From: Desulfobulbus rhabdoformis
GTDB lineage: Bacteria; Desulfobacterota; Desulfobulbia; Desulfobulbales; Desulfobulbaceae
DNA: 53,875 nt
Assembly (NCBI RefSeq): GCF_016919065.1
Contig: NZ_JAFFQA010000035.1
Span: forward strand, 1-53,875
Direction of reading: 5' to 3'
This document shows positions 43,562 through 52,352 of the stretch, piece by piece. The translations under genes and the position numbers were made by a program. How positions within the stretch are numbered: position 1 is the stretch's first letter; every line of letters starts with the position of its first letter. Under the pieces are notes generated by a model. That model saw only the letters and a list, made by a program, of their open reading frames with translations, was not told where the DNA came from and did not search any database.

Positions 43562-44074
43562 TCAGGGAAAAATCTCTATAGAAGTCCCCAATGGGACCAA
43601 TTTCCAAATTTCTTCCATCTCATCGTTGGTCACGGCAATACAGCCATCAGTCCAGTTGAAGTGCTGAGTAACTCCCCCCAACCAGCCGAAACCATTGGCT
43701 TGCCCATGAATCATGATAGAGCCACCAGGATGGACACCGGCAGCTTGAGCTCGGGCGCGATCTTTTGCGTTTGGGTAGGAGATATGGATCGATTTGTAGA
43801 ATGAACTCTTCATCTGCTTGTAGTCCAGCACATATTTCCCCTCTGGCGTTCTTTCATCGCCTTCCTGTTGTTTGTGCCCCTTGGGCTGTGCCCCCAAGGC
43901 GATATGGTAGGTATGCAACGCTTTCCCCTGGACAAGGAGGGACATTTTCCGTGCAGATTTATAAACCTCAACGGTATCAACCCGTAAGGGAACATCGGCC
44001 AGGGCCGGTGCCCCTAGGCACGCAACAAGGTAGCCAGCCGCGAGAGCGATTCTATACGAGGTAATTTCTTTCAT
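43562..44074 (-). CDS. L,D-transpeptidase (YkuD/ErfK family)
   Basis: A 170-aa exported protein: signal peptide in residues 1-25 (SYRIALAAGYLVACLGAPALA), then a YkuD domain with MIHGQ (catalytic His) and the nucleophile Cys in TDGCIAVTNDEM. It probably cross-links or modifies peptidoglycan in the periplasm. ATG 44074 places the signal sequence at the N-terminus, with GGAG upstream. The gene lies 95 bp downstream of the DMT exporter gene on the same strand and is unrelated to amine metabolism. Confidence 0.88.
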   Translation of the reverse strand: MKEITSYRIALAAGYLVACLGAPALADVPLRVDTVEVYKSARKMSLLVQGKALHTYHIALGAQPKGHKQQEGDERTPEGKYVLDYKQMKSSFYKSIHISYPNAKDRARAQAAGVHPGGSIMIHGQANGFGWLGGVTQHFNWTDGCIAVTNDEMEEIWKLVPLGTSIEIFP

Positions 44075-44168
44075 AAACAGACAAGCTCCGTTGAATGCAT
44101 CCTGGCCTCTGTTATTCATCGACACCGATTCTGAACAGGGGCAGAAATCGGACAAAACAAAAAAGTAT

Positions 44169-45041
44169 TCACAATCCGGTGATAATGATACCGCTTACGG
44201 CAATCAACATTCCAGCCGCCTGCGGCCATGAAACCCGTTCTTTTAAAAGAACTATCGCCATAACAATGGTCACAATGGACAGGGCTGAGGCTATGGGGGT
44301 TATCAGAATGGCATCGCCAACAGTTAAGCCATAGTTGACAATCCCCACGGCACCCGCTTCAACAATGCCGATGAAGACGATCATCCCCTTCGTCCGCCCC
44401 GAGGCGTGCAGCCTTCCAATTTTCTGTTTTGTCAGCAAGGAAAGTAACACAAAAAGACAAATAATCAGCACTTTAACATACATGGTTGTAGCCAGCCAAC
44501 CAATACGCTCTGTAACCACCTCGCTGACATTCCAAAAAAGCCCAAACAAGAAAGCACCAACAACGGCCTCCTTCACCCCTTTGGACAGCTGGAACTTTCC
44601 ACCATCGAGGACTTCCTTCCAGTTTAACGAAGCAAGCATAGCTCCGGAAATAATCATACAGACCCCTATAAACTGAATGCTTGAGAGCCGCTGTCCCATA
44701 AAAAGATAGGCAAAAAGCATGGTGAACACTGCCCAGACATTCATAATTGCGGCAATGATTGAAATATTTCCAAGTTCAAAGCCACGCATGAAAAAGAGGT
44801 AACCACCGATATAGAGAAGGGCCGCCACAACAAGATACAGGCAGACCAAGCCGGTGAGATGCACAGTCCCGCTCAACAACAGGAAAAAAGCAAGGGTACA
44901 AAACAGCCCGGATAGCTGGGACCAGAAAAATGTCTGCGAAGGCCCTATCTTTTTGGAATAGACCCCTGCAAAAAAATCGTAGATACCCCAGCCGACCATA
45001 CCGCCAATTCCTGCAAGTAGACTAATAACTGTATTTTCCAT
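44169..45041 (-). CDS. EamA/DMT-superfamily membrane transporter
   Basis: A 290-aa inner-membrane protein with about ten TM helices in two EamA-like repeats (first around WGIYDFFAGVYSKKIG, second around FLFGLFWNVSEVV onward). Such proteins export or import small metabolites, often amino acids or nucleotide-sugars; substrate unknown. Start ATG 45041 (MENTVISLL) puts the first TM at the N-terminus; ATG 45059 is an alternative. A terminator at 45217-45252 separates it from the upstream liv operon. Confidence 0.8.
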   Translation of the reverse strand: MENTVISLLAGIGGMVGWGIYDFFAGVYSKKIGPSQTFFWSQLSGLFCTLAFFLLLSGTVHLTGLVCLYLVVAALLYIGGYLFFMRGFELGNISIIAAIMNVWAVFTMLFAYLFMGQRLSSIQFIGVCMIISGAMLASLNWKEVLDGGKFQLSKGVKEAVVGAFLFGLFWNVSEVVTERIGWLATTMYVKVLIICLFVLLSLLTKQKIGRLHASGRTKGMIVFIGIVEAGAVGIVNYGLTVGDAILITPIASALSIVTIVMAIVLLKERVSWPQAAGMLIAVSGIIITGL

Positions 45042-45216
45042 AAGCTGAAAGATCTCCATAACCACTGGTCTCGTCACCTCTCCCTTAAACAAGGATTGCA
45101 AGGACCAGGAATTCACGAAACATACGATACAGCTTTCCTGCATCGACACACAACGGTGAGGGCCGCTACAGAAACGCGGATTTTGGCTAATGATAAGCCG
45201 GAAAGCAAGCGCAAAA

Positions 45217-45252
45217 AAGGGGTTACCCCTCATCAGAGAGAAGTAACCCCTT
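45217..45252 (-). terminator. Intrinsic terminator of the liv operon
   Basis: AAGGGGTTAC and GTAACCCCTT (10-bp stem), followed on the minus strand by CCTTTTTTGC. It lies 62 bp after the binding-protein stop at 45314. Confidence 0.8.
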
Positions 45253-45313
45253 AACAATCGATAGGTAAACGCTTGCCGCAATTGATTATGGCAAATACCC
45301 TCGGAGCAGATCC

Positions 45314-46549
45314 TTATTTCTTGATCCAGCGGGGAACCTGAAAGGTGTTGCCCCCGTAGGGAGCAAAGGGAGGATCAGTTGCCAGTGCTTTTAAACGACC
45401 ATCCTGTACCTGATAGTGGACAATAGGCGCCCCTTTTTGTCCGTGGAGAGTGTTATTTTCGCCAAACATGACTTTTCCCTGCAGCCCTTCATACCCTGCC
45501 TCGCGAATGTGCTTGTTGATGGCCGCAAAATTATTTTCATCACCAACTTTGGCGACAGCATCAGCCCAGAGCATAACACCGGTGTACGCAATCCAGGAGC
45601 CTGCGGGCAAATCATGTTTATACAGGGCATGGTATTTATCCAACCACCCCTTGCAAGCTGCATTGGGAGCCGGAGATGCAGGCATACCGGCAGGCATTTC
45701 ACCAATGATTCCGTCTGCATCTTTCCCTAGGCTAGAGAGGACCTCAAGAGGCGTAATCCCCCAGCCATAGCTTAAGATGGACTTGGTCGGGTGTTTGCTG
45801 AATTGATTAAAAAAAGTAACCACTTCCTGGGCGCTGGGAATCTCCACATGGATGATTGCCGGACGAATGCGCCGAATCTTGGTGAGAATCGGTCCCCACT
45901 CGTTAATGCCGTAAGGCACGGTCTCGTGCATGGCCACGCGCCAGCCCATCTCTTTGAAATTATCTTCCAGAGTTTCGCCGACTTCCATGCCCCAGGTATC
46001 ATCGGTATTAATGATGACAATTTTTTTATTGGGGAAATCATAGGGCAGAGACTTCAGCATATTAAACATGCTTTTCCCCTGATTTTTGCCGGTATCGGTC
46101 AAGAAATAGATATTGGAATATTTCTCAGGATTGCTCTTGTAGACGTTGACCGCTGGCTCTGCGCCATCATCACAGAAAAACGGCACGTCGAATTTCCCGT
46201 AGGCACGCACATCCTGCCCCCAGCCAGCCCAGCCCGCATGGACGGCACTGACCTTTTTCTCACCACAGAGGTAGTTGGCACCCTGCATAACCGTTTCCGG
46301 GGCAAACTCCTGGGAATCAAAGCGGACGATCTCTATCTGCTTGCCAAGCAACCCACCGTTTTCATTGATCTCATCCACAGCCATGGTGATGCCTTTCCAG
46401 TAGTTATCTCCCGACCCTGCATACGCACCGGTCATGGCAAGCGGAACACCAATTTTAATGGTGGCATCGGCTGCAAAGACTGCTGAATGCATGAACACCA
46501 GCACCGTTGTTACCACTGAAAGTAAAATACTCATTCGATCTTTTTTCAC
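45314..46549 (-). CDS. livK: Branched-chain amino acid/amide ABC binding protein (LivK type)
   Basis: A 411-aa periplasmic binding protein: signal peptide (KKDRMSILLSVVTTVLVF ... AVFAADA), then ATIKIGVPLAMTGAYAGSGDNY, the usual Peripla_BP_6 opening, and lobe phrases VDEINENGGLLGKQIE and VIINTDDTWG. GTG 46549 follows AAGGAAGG and gives a Lys-Lys signal start; the next ATG (46534) is an alternative. It captures the ligand for LivHMGF. The family includes urea, short amides, branched-chain amino acids and aromatic acids; ligand not readable. Last gene of the operon. Confidence 0.88.
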   Translation of the reverse strand: MKKDRMSILLSVVTTVLVFMHSAVFAADATIKIGVPLAMTGAYAGSGDNYWKGITMAVDEINENGGLLGKQIEIVRFDSQEFAPETVMQGANYLCGEKKVSAVHAGWAGWGQDVRAYGKFDVPFFCDDGAEPAVNVYKSNPEKYSNIYFLTDTGKNQGKSMFNMLKSLPYDFPNKKIVIINTDDTWGMEVGETLEDNFKEMGWRVAMHETVPYGINEWGPILTKIRRIRPAIIHVEIPSAQEVVTFFNQFSKHPTKSILSYGWGITPLEVLSSLGKDADGIIGEMPAGMPASPAPNAACKGWLDKYHALYKHDLPAGSWIAYTGVMLWADAVAKVGDENNFAAINKHIREAGYEGLQGKVMFGENNTLHGQKGAPIVHYQVQDGRLKALATDPPFAPYGGNTFQVPRWIKK

Positions 46550-46736
46550 TGCACCCTTCCTTTTCTCAAATGATTTGTAACCTGCAACCCGACCGATATC
46601 GGGGCGACTTCCCTCTGTGTTCACAGCACAATGCGCTGTCTGTATGTTGTATCTTGCTTCCGTGTAGAAGGCTGCTCCACAACCTGTGCCCCCAAAACAG
46701 CATATCGTATTTCTGGCGAGCAATAGAGGAGAGGCT

Positions 46737-47714
46737 CTACCTGCCCAACGAGATGCCACCTTCAGGTCTGGAAGAAAGGAATTTTTCAAAAATGCCCACG
46801 ATGCCACCGCGAAGAGTCAGCACCAGGAGTATAACAATCGCCCCCATGATCTGGGGTCGATACATTCCAAGAGGCGCCAGGAGCTGATTGATCGTCACGG
46901 TTATCGCTGCAGCAATAACAACCCCTGGATACTTTCCGATACCGCCGACAACCATCATGATCATCAAGAGGGTAAAAACATCCATACTCAGCATTTTGGT
47001 GGAGAGCATGCCAACGTAATGGGCGTAAAGAGCTCCAAAAAATCCGGTAATAAATGACGTCAGCGCGAAAACCATCAGTTTGTACTTGTAGGAGCAGACG
47101 CCAAGACTGCTGGCAAACTGCTCGGAGTCCTTAATGACCAGAAATGCTTGTCCCCAGTGCGATTTAATGACCGCAACCAGAACCAAGGTGAAAATAATAG
47201 TCAGCACCAGGGTGAGATAGAAAAAGGGCACCAACGTATCCGCATTAAACGCGTACCCAAATAACTCAATCGGCGGGACCGTGAGAATACCCTGCGCTCC
47301 TCCGGAGCCGATGGCACGACCCAGCGGGCCACGAAGAAAGGGAACCAGCACCATATGCAGGGCAAAGGTCACCAGGGCAACGTAATGTCCGGCAAGTTTC
47401 AGACAGGGTAACCCGACAATGATGCCAAAGACTCCGGTTATGCACCCTGCAAGCGGAATAGATACAAGTGGTGATATTCCATGGGAAACGGAAAGTATCG
47501 CCGAAGCATAAGCCCCGATGACATAAAAAGCGACCTGGCCAAAGGAAAGAATCCCGGCAAACCCCATGATGACATCCCAACAGGAAGCGACAACCGCCCA
47601 TATCAATATCATGGTGAGTATGTTTAAGTGATCGGCACTGCCTGTAAATATAGGCAGAACCCCCATGACGAGATAAAACGCCCCCAGAATGGCTATCATT
47701 CGTTTCAAACTCAT
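46737..47714 (-). CDS. livM: ABC permease LivM type
   Basis: A 325-aa permease with about nine TM helices and the family block WDVIMGFAGILSFGQVAFYVIGAYASA (residues 46-72, in part). It forms the membrane channel with LivH. ATG 47714 follows GGGAGAGAG, 3 bp after the livH stop. It ends with TAG (46737-46739); reading through would extend far into the intergenic DNA, so amber must terminate here. Confidence 0.9.
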   Translation of the reverse strand: MSLKRMIAILGAFYLVMGVLPIFTGSADHLNILTMILIWAVVASCWDVIMGFAGILSFGQVAFYVIGAYASAILSVSHGISPLVSIPLAGCITGVFGIIVGLPCLKLAGHYVALVTFALHMVLVPFLRGPLGRAIGSGGAQGILTVPPIELFGYAFNADTLVPFFYLTLVLTIIFTLVLVAVIKSHWGQAFLVIKDSEQFASSLGVCSYKYKLMVFALTSFITGFFGALYAHYVGMLSTKMLSMDVFTLLMIMMVVGGIGKYPGVVIAAAITVTINQLLAPLGMYRPQIMGAIVILLVLTLRGGIVGIFEKFLSSRPEGGISLGR

Positions 47715-47717
47715 AAC

Positions 47718-48590
47718 TTACTCTCTCCCCAATAATCCTTTCGGCCTGACCGCCAGAGTAACCAGCAGCAAAGTGAGGGTTGCGATCTGCACATACATCA
47801 TGCCGAAATACCAGCCGACAAAGGCCTCAAGCATACCCAAGATAAAAGCGGCATAGAGACTGCCACGAATAGACCCCATGCCGCCGAAAGCTGTGATGAC
47901 CCAGGCCTTAATCATGATGTCTGAGCCACCCATAGGATTGATAAGGTTCTTTTGGCAAAGCAGAATGCCGCCCATTCCAGCAAGAATTGTAGAGATGGCA
48001 AAGGTTGCAGCATAAATGAAATCTTTCGGTATTCCAACAATCTGAGCGCCTACCGGGTTTTGGGCGGTCGCCATGACGGCCATACCGATCCGGGTGTTAT
48101 TCAGCACCCAACGCAGACCAAGCATACAGCAGATTGAGACGGTAAAGATGGCGATATCCTGATGGAGAATGACAAAGTCACCGAATTCAAAAATATCTTC
48201 GGTAAAACTGGGGATAGATTTGACGCGCGGTCCAAATACAGACTGGAAAGAGTAGTCCATGAAAAGAGACAACCCCAGGGTCAACATCATGACCTTCATT
48301 TCCCAGTCACCGTATCGTCTCAGCGGGGCGATGAGAATCTTCTCTGATAAAAATCCAATAACAAAGAAAAAGGGAACTGCAGTCACGATGACGGTTAAAT
48401 AGCCGCCGGGGACGCCATAGCGAACCAGGAGCAACCAAGCGAAGTAGCCGCCAAGCACGTAAAAGGAGCCATAGGCAAAGTTAAAGGCCTTCGTTACTCC
48501 GTAGACAAGCGTCAGGCCAACAGCCATGAGCGAATAGACCGATCCATTGATCAAGCCGCTGATAAATACATCGATTATTTCAAAAAACAT
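47718..48590 (-). CDS. livH: ABC permease LivH type
   Basis: A 290-aa permease with about eight TM helices. Family blocks are GLINGSVYSLMAVGLTLVYGV and FNFAYGSFYVLGGY near the N-terminus, and VITAFGGMGSIRGSLYAAFILG near the C-terminus. GGAGGAATA precedes ATG 48590. It pairs with LivM in the importer. Confidence 0.92.
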   Translation of the reverse strand: MFFEIIDVFISGLINGSVYSLMAVGLTLVYGVTKAFNFAYGSFYVLGGYFAWLLLVRYGVPGGYLTVIVTAVPFFFVIGFLSEKILIAPLRRYGDWEMKVMMLTLGLSLFMDYSFQSVFGPRVKSIPSFTEDIFEFGDFVILHQDIAIFTVSICCMLGLRWVLNNTRIGMAVMATAQNPVGAQIVGIPKDFIYAATFAISTILAGMGGILLCQKNLINPMGGSDIMIKAWVITAFGGMGSIRGSLYAAFILGMLEAFVGWYFGMMYVQIATLTLLLVTLAVRPKGLLGRE

Positions 48591-48622
48591 TATTCCTCCA
48601 CACAGTGATCCTCATTGACAAT

Positions 48623-49327
48623 TCACATCCCAAAGAGGATCTCCTTGAGCTGATCATCACTGAGTGCATCTTCCTTGCCTCCTTTGAAAGAGAGACACCC
48701 CTCGTCCATGATGTAGAGACGGTCAGCCATTTCAAAAAGCTGAGGAATGTTCTGTTCGACCAGCAAAACGGTTTTTCCCTGTTTGCTGATCTCCTGGATG
48801 ATTCGGAAGATATCCGTTCGATAACTAGGCTGCAGCCCAAGGGCCGGTTCATCGATACAGAGCAGATCCGCATCGGACATCAGCCCTCTGGCAATCGCGA
48901 GCATCTTCGCCTCACCACCACTCATGGTAGACGAAAGCTGATTGCGCCGTTCAACCAGTTTGGGAAACAGTTCCGCCACCCACTCCTCATTCTTTTTTTC
49001 ATTGGCTTTGGCACGCCTGGAGTAGGCTCCGAGCTTGAGATTGTCCCGCACGCTCATATAGGGAAAGAGCTCTCGGTTCTCTGCTATATAGGTGATGCCC
49101 ATGTTCACGATTTTTGCCGTTCCGAGATGGGTTATATCCTCACCATTCCAGGCCACCTGCCCTTGCACCTTATCAACGAGACCGCAGATTGATTTCAACA
49201 GGGTGCTCTTCCCGTGACCATTTGGGCCAACGATGATCACAACCTCCCCTTTCGGAACACGCATTCTTACATTCTTCAAAGCGTGCGATTCACCGTAATA
49301 GGCATTTAAATCTGTTATATCAAGCAT
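48623..49327 (-). CDS. livF: ABC ATPase LivF type
   Basis: A 234-aa ATPase: Walker A GPNGHGKSTLL, signature STMSGGEAKMLAIARGLM, Walker B LLCIDEPALGLQP. The start ATG 49327 overlaps the livG stop by 8 bp. The family's usual GGEQQML reads GGEAKML, a mild variation. Confidence 0.92.
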   Translation of the reverse strand: MLDITDLNAYYGESHALKNVRMRVPKGEVVIIVGPNGHGKSTLLKSICGLVDKVQGQVAWNGEDITHLGTAKIVNMGITYIAENRELFPYMSVRDNLKLGAYSRRAKANEKKNEEWVAELFPKLVERRNQLSSTMSGGEAKMLAIARGLMSDADLLCIDEPALGLQPSYRTDIFRIIQEISKQGKTVLLVEQNIPQLFEMADRLYIMDEGCLSFKGGKEDALSDDQLKEILFGM

Positions 49328-50030
49328 ATGAATCACCCAGATATGATTTAACCACCCGCTCATCCTGAATCACTTCAGCAGGCTTGCCACTGCAAACCAA
49401 GGTTCCGGATTCGATGATCATGAGGACCTGAGCTAAATCTGTGAGCACCTTCATGAAATGCTCGATTATGATGATTGTGACCCCAAGGTCCTGGTTAATC
49501 TTCTTTATCAGCTCCATGAGGCTTAAAATCTCCGTGGTGTTTGACCCGGCCATAGGTTCATCAAGCATGAGAATTTTCGGCTTCGTTGCCAATGCCGCAC
49601 CAATCATCAGCTTCTTTTTCCCCAGAAGGTTGAGGGCGCCAGTTTTCTGGTACAGCTCTTCCCCGAGACCGACAACATCGATGATCTCGGATGCATGTTG
49701 CACATCAACCCCGCCTCGAGAGCCAAATCGACTCCCCACATGCACAGTCTCTTCAACTGTCAGGCTTGGGAATATCTCCGGAATCTGAAAGGTACGAGAT
49801 ATTCCACGACGCGCTATTCTATGGGGAGGCATTCCACTGATATCCCTCCCGTCCAACACAACTTTGCCTTCATAGCTGTAATTGCCAGTAATCAGATTAT
49901 AGAGGGTTGATTTTCCAGCCCCGTTCGGACCGGCGATACCAAAAACCTGCCCCGCTTCCACATGGAAGCTCAAATCATTGACCGCGATGAGCGCTCCAAA
50001 CCTTTTTGTTAAACCTTCAACCTGCAACAT
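49320..50030 (-). CDS. livG: ABC ATPase LivG type
   Basis: A 236-aa ATPase: Walker A GPNGAGKSTLYNL, Q-loop region SRTFQIPEIFPSLTV and Walker B ILMLDEPMAGS. The signature region LNLLGKKKLMIGAALA lacks the standard LSGGQ-like glycines (LLGKKK), an oddity also seen in some LivG proteins as LSYGQQR variants. ATG 50030 follows GAGG. First gene of livGFHMK. The nearest -24/-12 promoter is about 660 bp upstream (50687-50702). Confidence 0.88.
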   Translation of the reverse strand: MLQVEGLTKRFGALIAVNDLSFHVEAGQVFGIAGPNGAGKSTLYNLITGNYSYEGKVVLDGRDISGMPPHRIARRGISRTFQIPEIFPSLTVEETVHVGSRFGSRGGVDVQHASEIIDVVGLGEELYQKTGALNLLGKKKLMIGAALATKPKILMLDEPMAGSNTTEILSLMELIKKINQDLGVTIIIIEHFMKVLTDLAQVLMIIESGTLVCSGKPAEVIQDERVVKSYLGDSYA

Positions 50031-50223
50031 ATTTTGCCTCTATCTGGTCGGTGCCCTGTCGACAACAACGGCCTACCCTTGTTCTCGTCTGCCAAGCCCT
50101 TACTCGTTTCAATCTCACCAAGTAATGATCAGGCAACCTATTCATCCAATCTTTTCCACGCCCCTCCAGCACTTATCCGCCTGCAGGAACAGCGACATGA
50201 AAATGGCCCCACAACGCTCTTCA

Positions 50224-50258
50224 GGGAATTTTGAATAATGAGATTTTTCAAGATTTCC
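50224..50258. repeat. Degenerate family-2 MITE end
   Basis: GGGAATTTTGAATAATG followed by AGATTTTTCAAG matches the left end of the MITEs at 36694 and 41451 with a few changes. No partner end found nearby. Confidence 0.5.
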
Positions 50259-50535
50259 ATCAGAGGTGGTCTTGCCACTGTATACTTCACGAAAGAATCG
50301 CCCCCTTTTCCACATTGGCAATGCGTATGAAAACAATAAGAGTGGCTCAAAAAGCCTATTCAGCGAGGATTTCAGTGGAAATACCGCGGTGGCCCAGCGA
50401 TATTCGCACAAAAATTAGGTAGAAGGATGAGAAACCACCCATTCATCGGCTTGCTCTACCGATGCGCAGGAAGGGAAGGAGCAGGAAAGGATGACACAAT
50501 TTTTTTAAACTCAGCCGTACACACTTGCACTTGCA

Positions 50536-50580
50536 CTTGAATCCGTGAGCATTCATCAGTGCGTCAGTTTCGTTGTTTGT
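50536..50580. repeat. Family-1 repeat, left end only (copy D)
   Basis: CTTGAATCCGTGAGC and the following CATCAGTGCGTCAG / CGTTGTTTG block match the left end of copy E (51109). A run of CACTTG repeats precedes it. It lies between the -24/-12 promoter at 50687 and livG. Confidence 0.65.
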
Positions 50581-50665
50581 GGTTTGTTTAAAAAAATTGT
50601 ACCATCTCGACCGATGCAACAACTGTTATTTACTCACAACTTCGTTACGCTTGAAAAAATTTACC

Positions 50666-50679
50666 TTACGTTTTCGTTA
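50666..50679. promoter_or_regulatory. Palindromic box near the livG-side sigma-54 promoter
   Basis: TTACGTTTTCGTTA, a near-palindrome, placed at the predicted transcription start of the promoter at 50687-50702. The same box occurs at 22336 and 52318. Confidence 0.5.
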
Positions 50680-50686
50680 TCATTTT

Positions 50687-50702
50687 TGCAACAAGCATGC
50701 CT
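50687..50702 (-). promoter_or_regulatory. Sigma-54-like promoter upstream of the liv operon
   Basis: On the minus strand AGGCATGCTTGTTGCA: GG-N10-GC with TTGCA at -12; A instead of T at the first base. The next gene on this strand is livG, about 660 bp away. Confidence 0.5.
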
Positions 50703-50888
50703 ACTTAGAAAGCTTAATCAAAACCTCAAAACAAAAGGGAGTTACCCCTTCTTCACCGCCACAACCCGAGCGAACCAAACCAGTCACTCATGTCCGCACT
50801 TGAGACAAAAAAATTATTTTTATCTATAATTTCAAATTATTAAACGTAGACAAAAGCGCCCACACACAAACCATCAGCACAAAAAAAA

Positions 50889-50932
50889 GGCCGGTTATCG
50901 AGACCACAAGGAGCCCATCTCGACAACCGACC
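50889..50932 (-). terminator. Intrinsic terminator, minus strand
   Basis: GGCCGGTTATCGAGA pairs with TCTCGACAACCGACC (two mismatched or wobble positions), followed on the minus strand by eight T. It would stop the sulfotransferase transcript before it reaches the promoter at 50687. Confidence 0.7.
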
Positions 50933-51108
50933 TACTTTCGCTGACAACGAACCACAAGAATGGATAAAATCCAAACGCCCCCCATGCAAGGCAAGGGAGC
51001 ACAGAAGCAAACCCGAAGCTTACAGCAGAACAAACACCATCAACATGAAAGAACTGCTACACCGCCAGGTTCAATCGAGCAGAGGTCGCACCGCAGGCAA
51101 AATATCTT

Positions 51109-51321
51109 CTGAATCCGTGAGCATTCATCAGTACGCCAGCTTCGTTGTTTGAGACATGCCGATTAAAGTAAACTTTATCGGTATGTTGCAATGAAGGTGG
51201 CGTGCTAATGGATGCCCCAAAGGGCGGCGGGTGCAACTGAACAATACATGAATTTGTAATAACACGTCATCTTATTAAAAAGATGCGTTGTTCAGTAACC
51301 ACCCGCCGTCACGGATTCAGG
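51109..51321. mobile_element. Family-1 element with inverted ends and target duplication (copy E, 213 bp)
   Basis: Left end CTGAATCCGTGAGC, right end GCCGTCACGGATTCAGG. The six bases TATCTT occur directly outside both ends (51103-51108 and 51322-51327), the mark of an insertion. Inside, GGCGGGTGCAACTGAACAA and TTGTTCAGTAACCACCCGCC form a second, nested inverted repeat. No coding capacity. Confidence 0.75.
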
Positions 51322-51387
51322 TATCTTCCCACAAAGCCCCTGTAACCATCTGCCCCAAGAAACTCTCAGCCAGGAGCAAAAGCCGAA

Positions 51388-52158
51388 TCAAGCTGCTTTT
51401 TGCGCGCAGCTTCCACAAGAACACTTCTTGCCGGACACCCGCGAAGCATACATCGCTTGGTAATAGGGAAGCTGGTCGTCATAGTAACTCCGCAGATGAT
51501 CACTATTTTCAATAGTCACTTCAAACTGCTCCATATTCTTGACAATGCCGGTACTGACAGCCGCGTCCTTATGCCAGTCTTTCCAGATATCCCATTTATC
51601 CTGATGCCCAGCCTCCCACATCAGTGACTCAGGGATAAATTCAATACCCAAAGCCTCACAGTAAGCCTTGATAGTATCCTCGGGCGCATCTTCAAGGTCA
51701 TCCGCATCGACAACTACCGTAGGCAGTCCCATTTTCTTCACAGCCTCATACACCTTAAACAACTGCGCAAGCCCTATCTCCTCAAGCGTGACATCCTGAT
51801 TCATTGCATAATAAGAAGCTATAGCCTTAGCCGGGTCACGAATTAAAAAAGTATGGGTAACGCGATTTAAAAAGGACTCATCAGCAACAAGATGCTCGTA
51901 GCAGTGCGCACACATATCCTTATAGAATACCGAACGGTTTTCAGCCGCCCCAATTATATGGTTACAAATTCCGGGGTAATCGGTGGGGTGGTTCGGATCA
52001 ATGAATTGCTGCTCGATGGTGGCATCGTCCCCCTTTACATAATAGAGATACGAAAAGGGTTCATGGAGGATCTCCATATCCTTGCGCTCAATCATAACCC
52101 GCTCAAAGGCAGTAGACACAGATCTCGGGTGAGTCCACAGGGCAATTACTTTGTTCAT
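51388..52158 (-). CDS. Sulfotransferase-family protein
   Basis: A 256-aa P-loop protein of the sulfotransferase superfamily. The N-terminal VIALWTHPRSVSTAFERVM matches the 5'-phosphosulfate-binding loop, and FLIRDPAKAIASYY the 3'-phosphate-binding motif of PAPS enzymes. HEPFSYLYY and CAHCYEHL lie between. The Cys-rich end GKKCSCGSC is unusual. It may transfer sulfate to a small hydroxyl or amine compound; some members have lost activity, so this is tentative. ATG 52158 (MNKVIAL) follows GGAGATT. A consensus sigma-54 promoter lies 180 bp upstream, with the same downstream box as the BCCT gene, which links it to the amine regulon. Confidence 0.8.
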   Translation of the reverse strand: MNKVIALWTHPRSVSTAFERVMIERKDMEILHEPFSYLYYVKGDDATIEQQFIDPNHPTDYPGICNHIIGAAENRSVFYKDMCAHCYEHLVADESFLNRVTHTFLIRDPAKAIASYYAMNQDVTLEEIGLAQLFKVYEAVKKMGLPTVVVDADDLEDAPEDTIKAYCEALGIEFIPESLMWEAGHQDKWDIWKDWHKDAAVSTGIVKNMEQFEVTIENSDHLRSYYDDQLPYYQAMYASRVSGKKCSCGSCAQKAA

Positions 52159-52317
52159 TGGGGGCAATCTCCTTTTACTCTTGTTTCTTATCGCATTTCA
52201 TTTACAGCACACCCGTGCCTTTTTTTCAGACCACTTCCACTGCAACACAGACAGAGTCACAATGGTCAGACATTAACGTTCCACACAACAACACCGTAAG
52301 ATGCAAAAACAATCATC

Positions 52318-52331
52318 TTACGTTTTCGTCA
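52318..52331. promoter_or_regulatory. Palindromic box near the sulfotransferase sigma-54 promoter
   Basis: TTACGTTTTCGTCA, matching the boxes at 22336 and 50666 and placed 5 bp downstream of the -12 element region. Confidence 0.5.
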
Positions 52332-52336
52332 TATAC

Positions 52337-52352
52337 AGCAACATGCATGCCA
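52337..52352 (-). promoter_or_regulatory. Sigma-54 promoter for the sulfotransferase-family gene
   Basis: On the minus strand TGGCATGCATGTTGCT, exact GG-N10-GC geometry and TTGCT at -12, 180 bp before the ATG at 52158. Confidence 0.75.

Larger units (their letters stand above)
50031..51387. other. 1.36-kb non-coding region rich in repeats and control sites
   Basis: No convincing gene. Contains a family-2 MITE fragment (50224), a family-1 repeat end (50536), a palindromic box (50666) with a -24/-12 promoter (50687), a terminator (50889) and a full family-1 element (51109). Confidence 0.6.
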
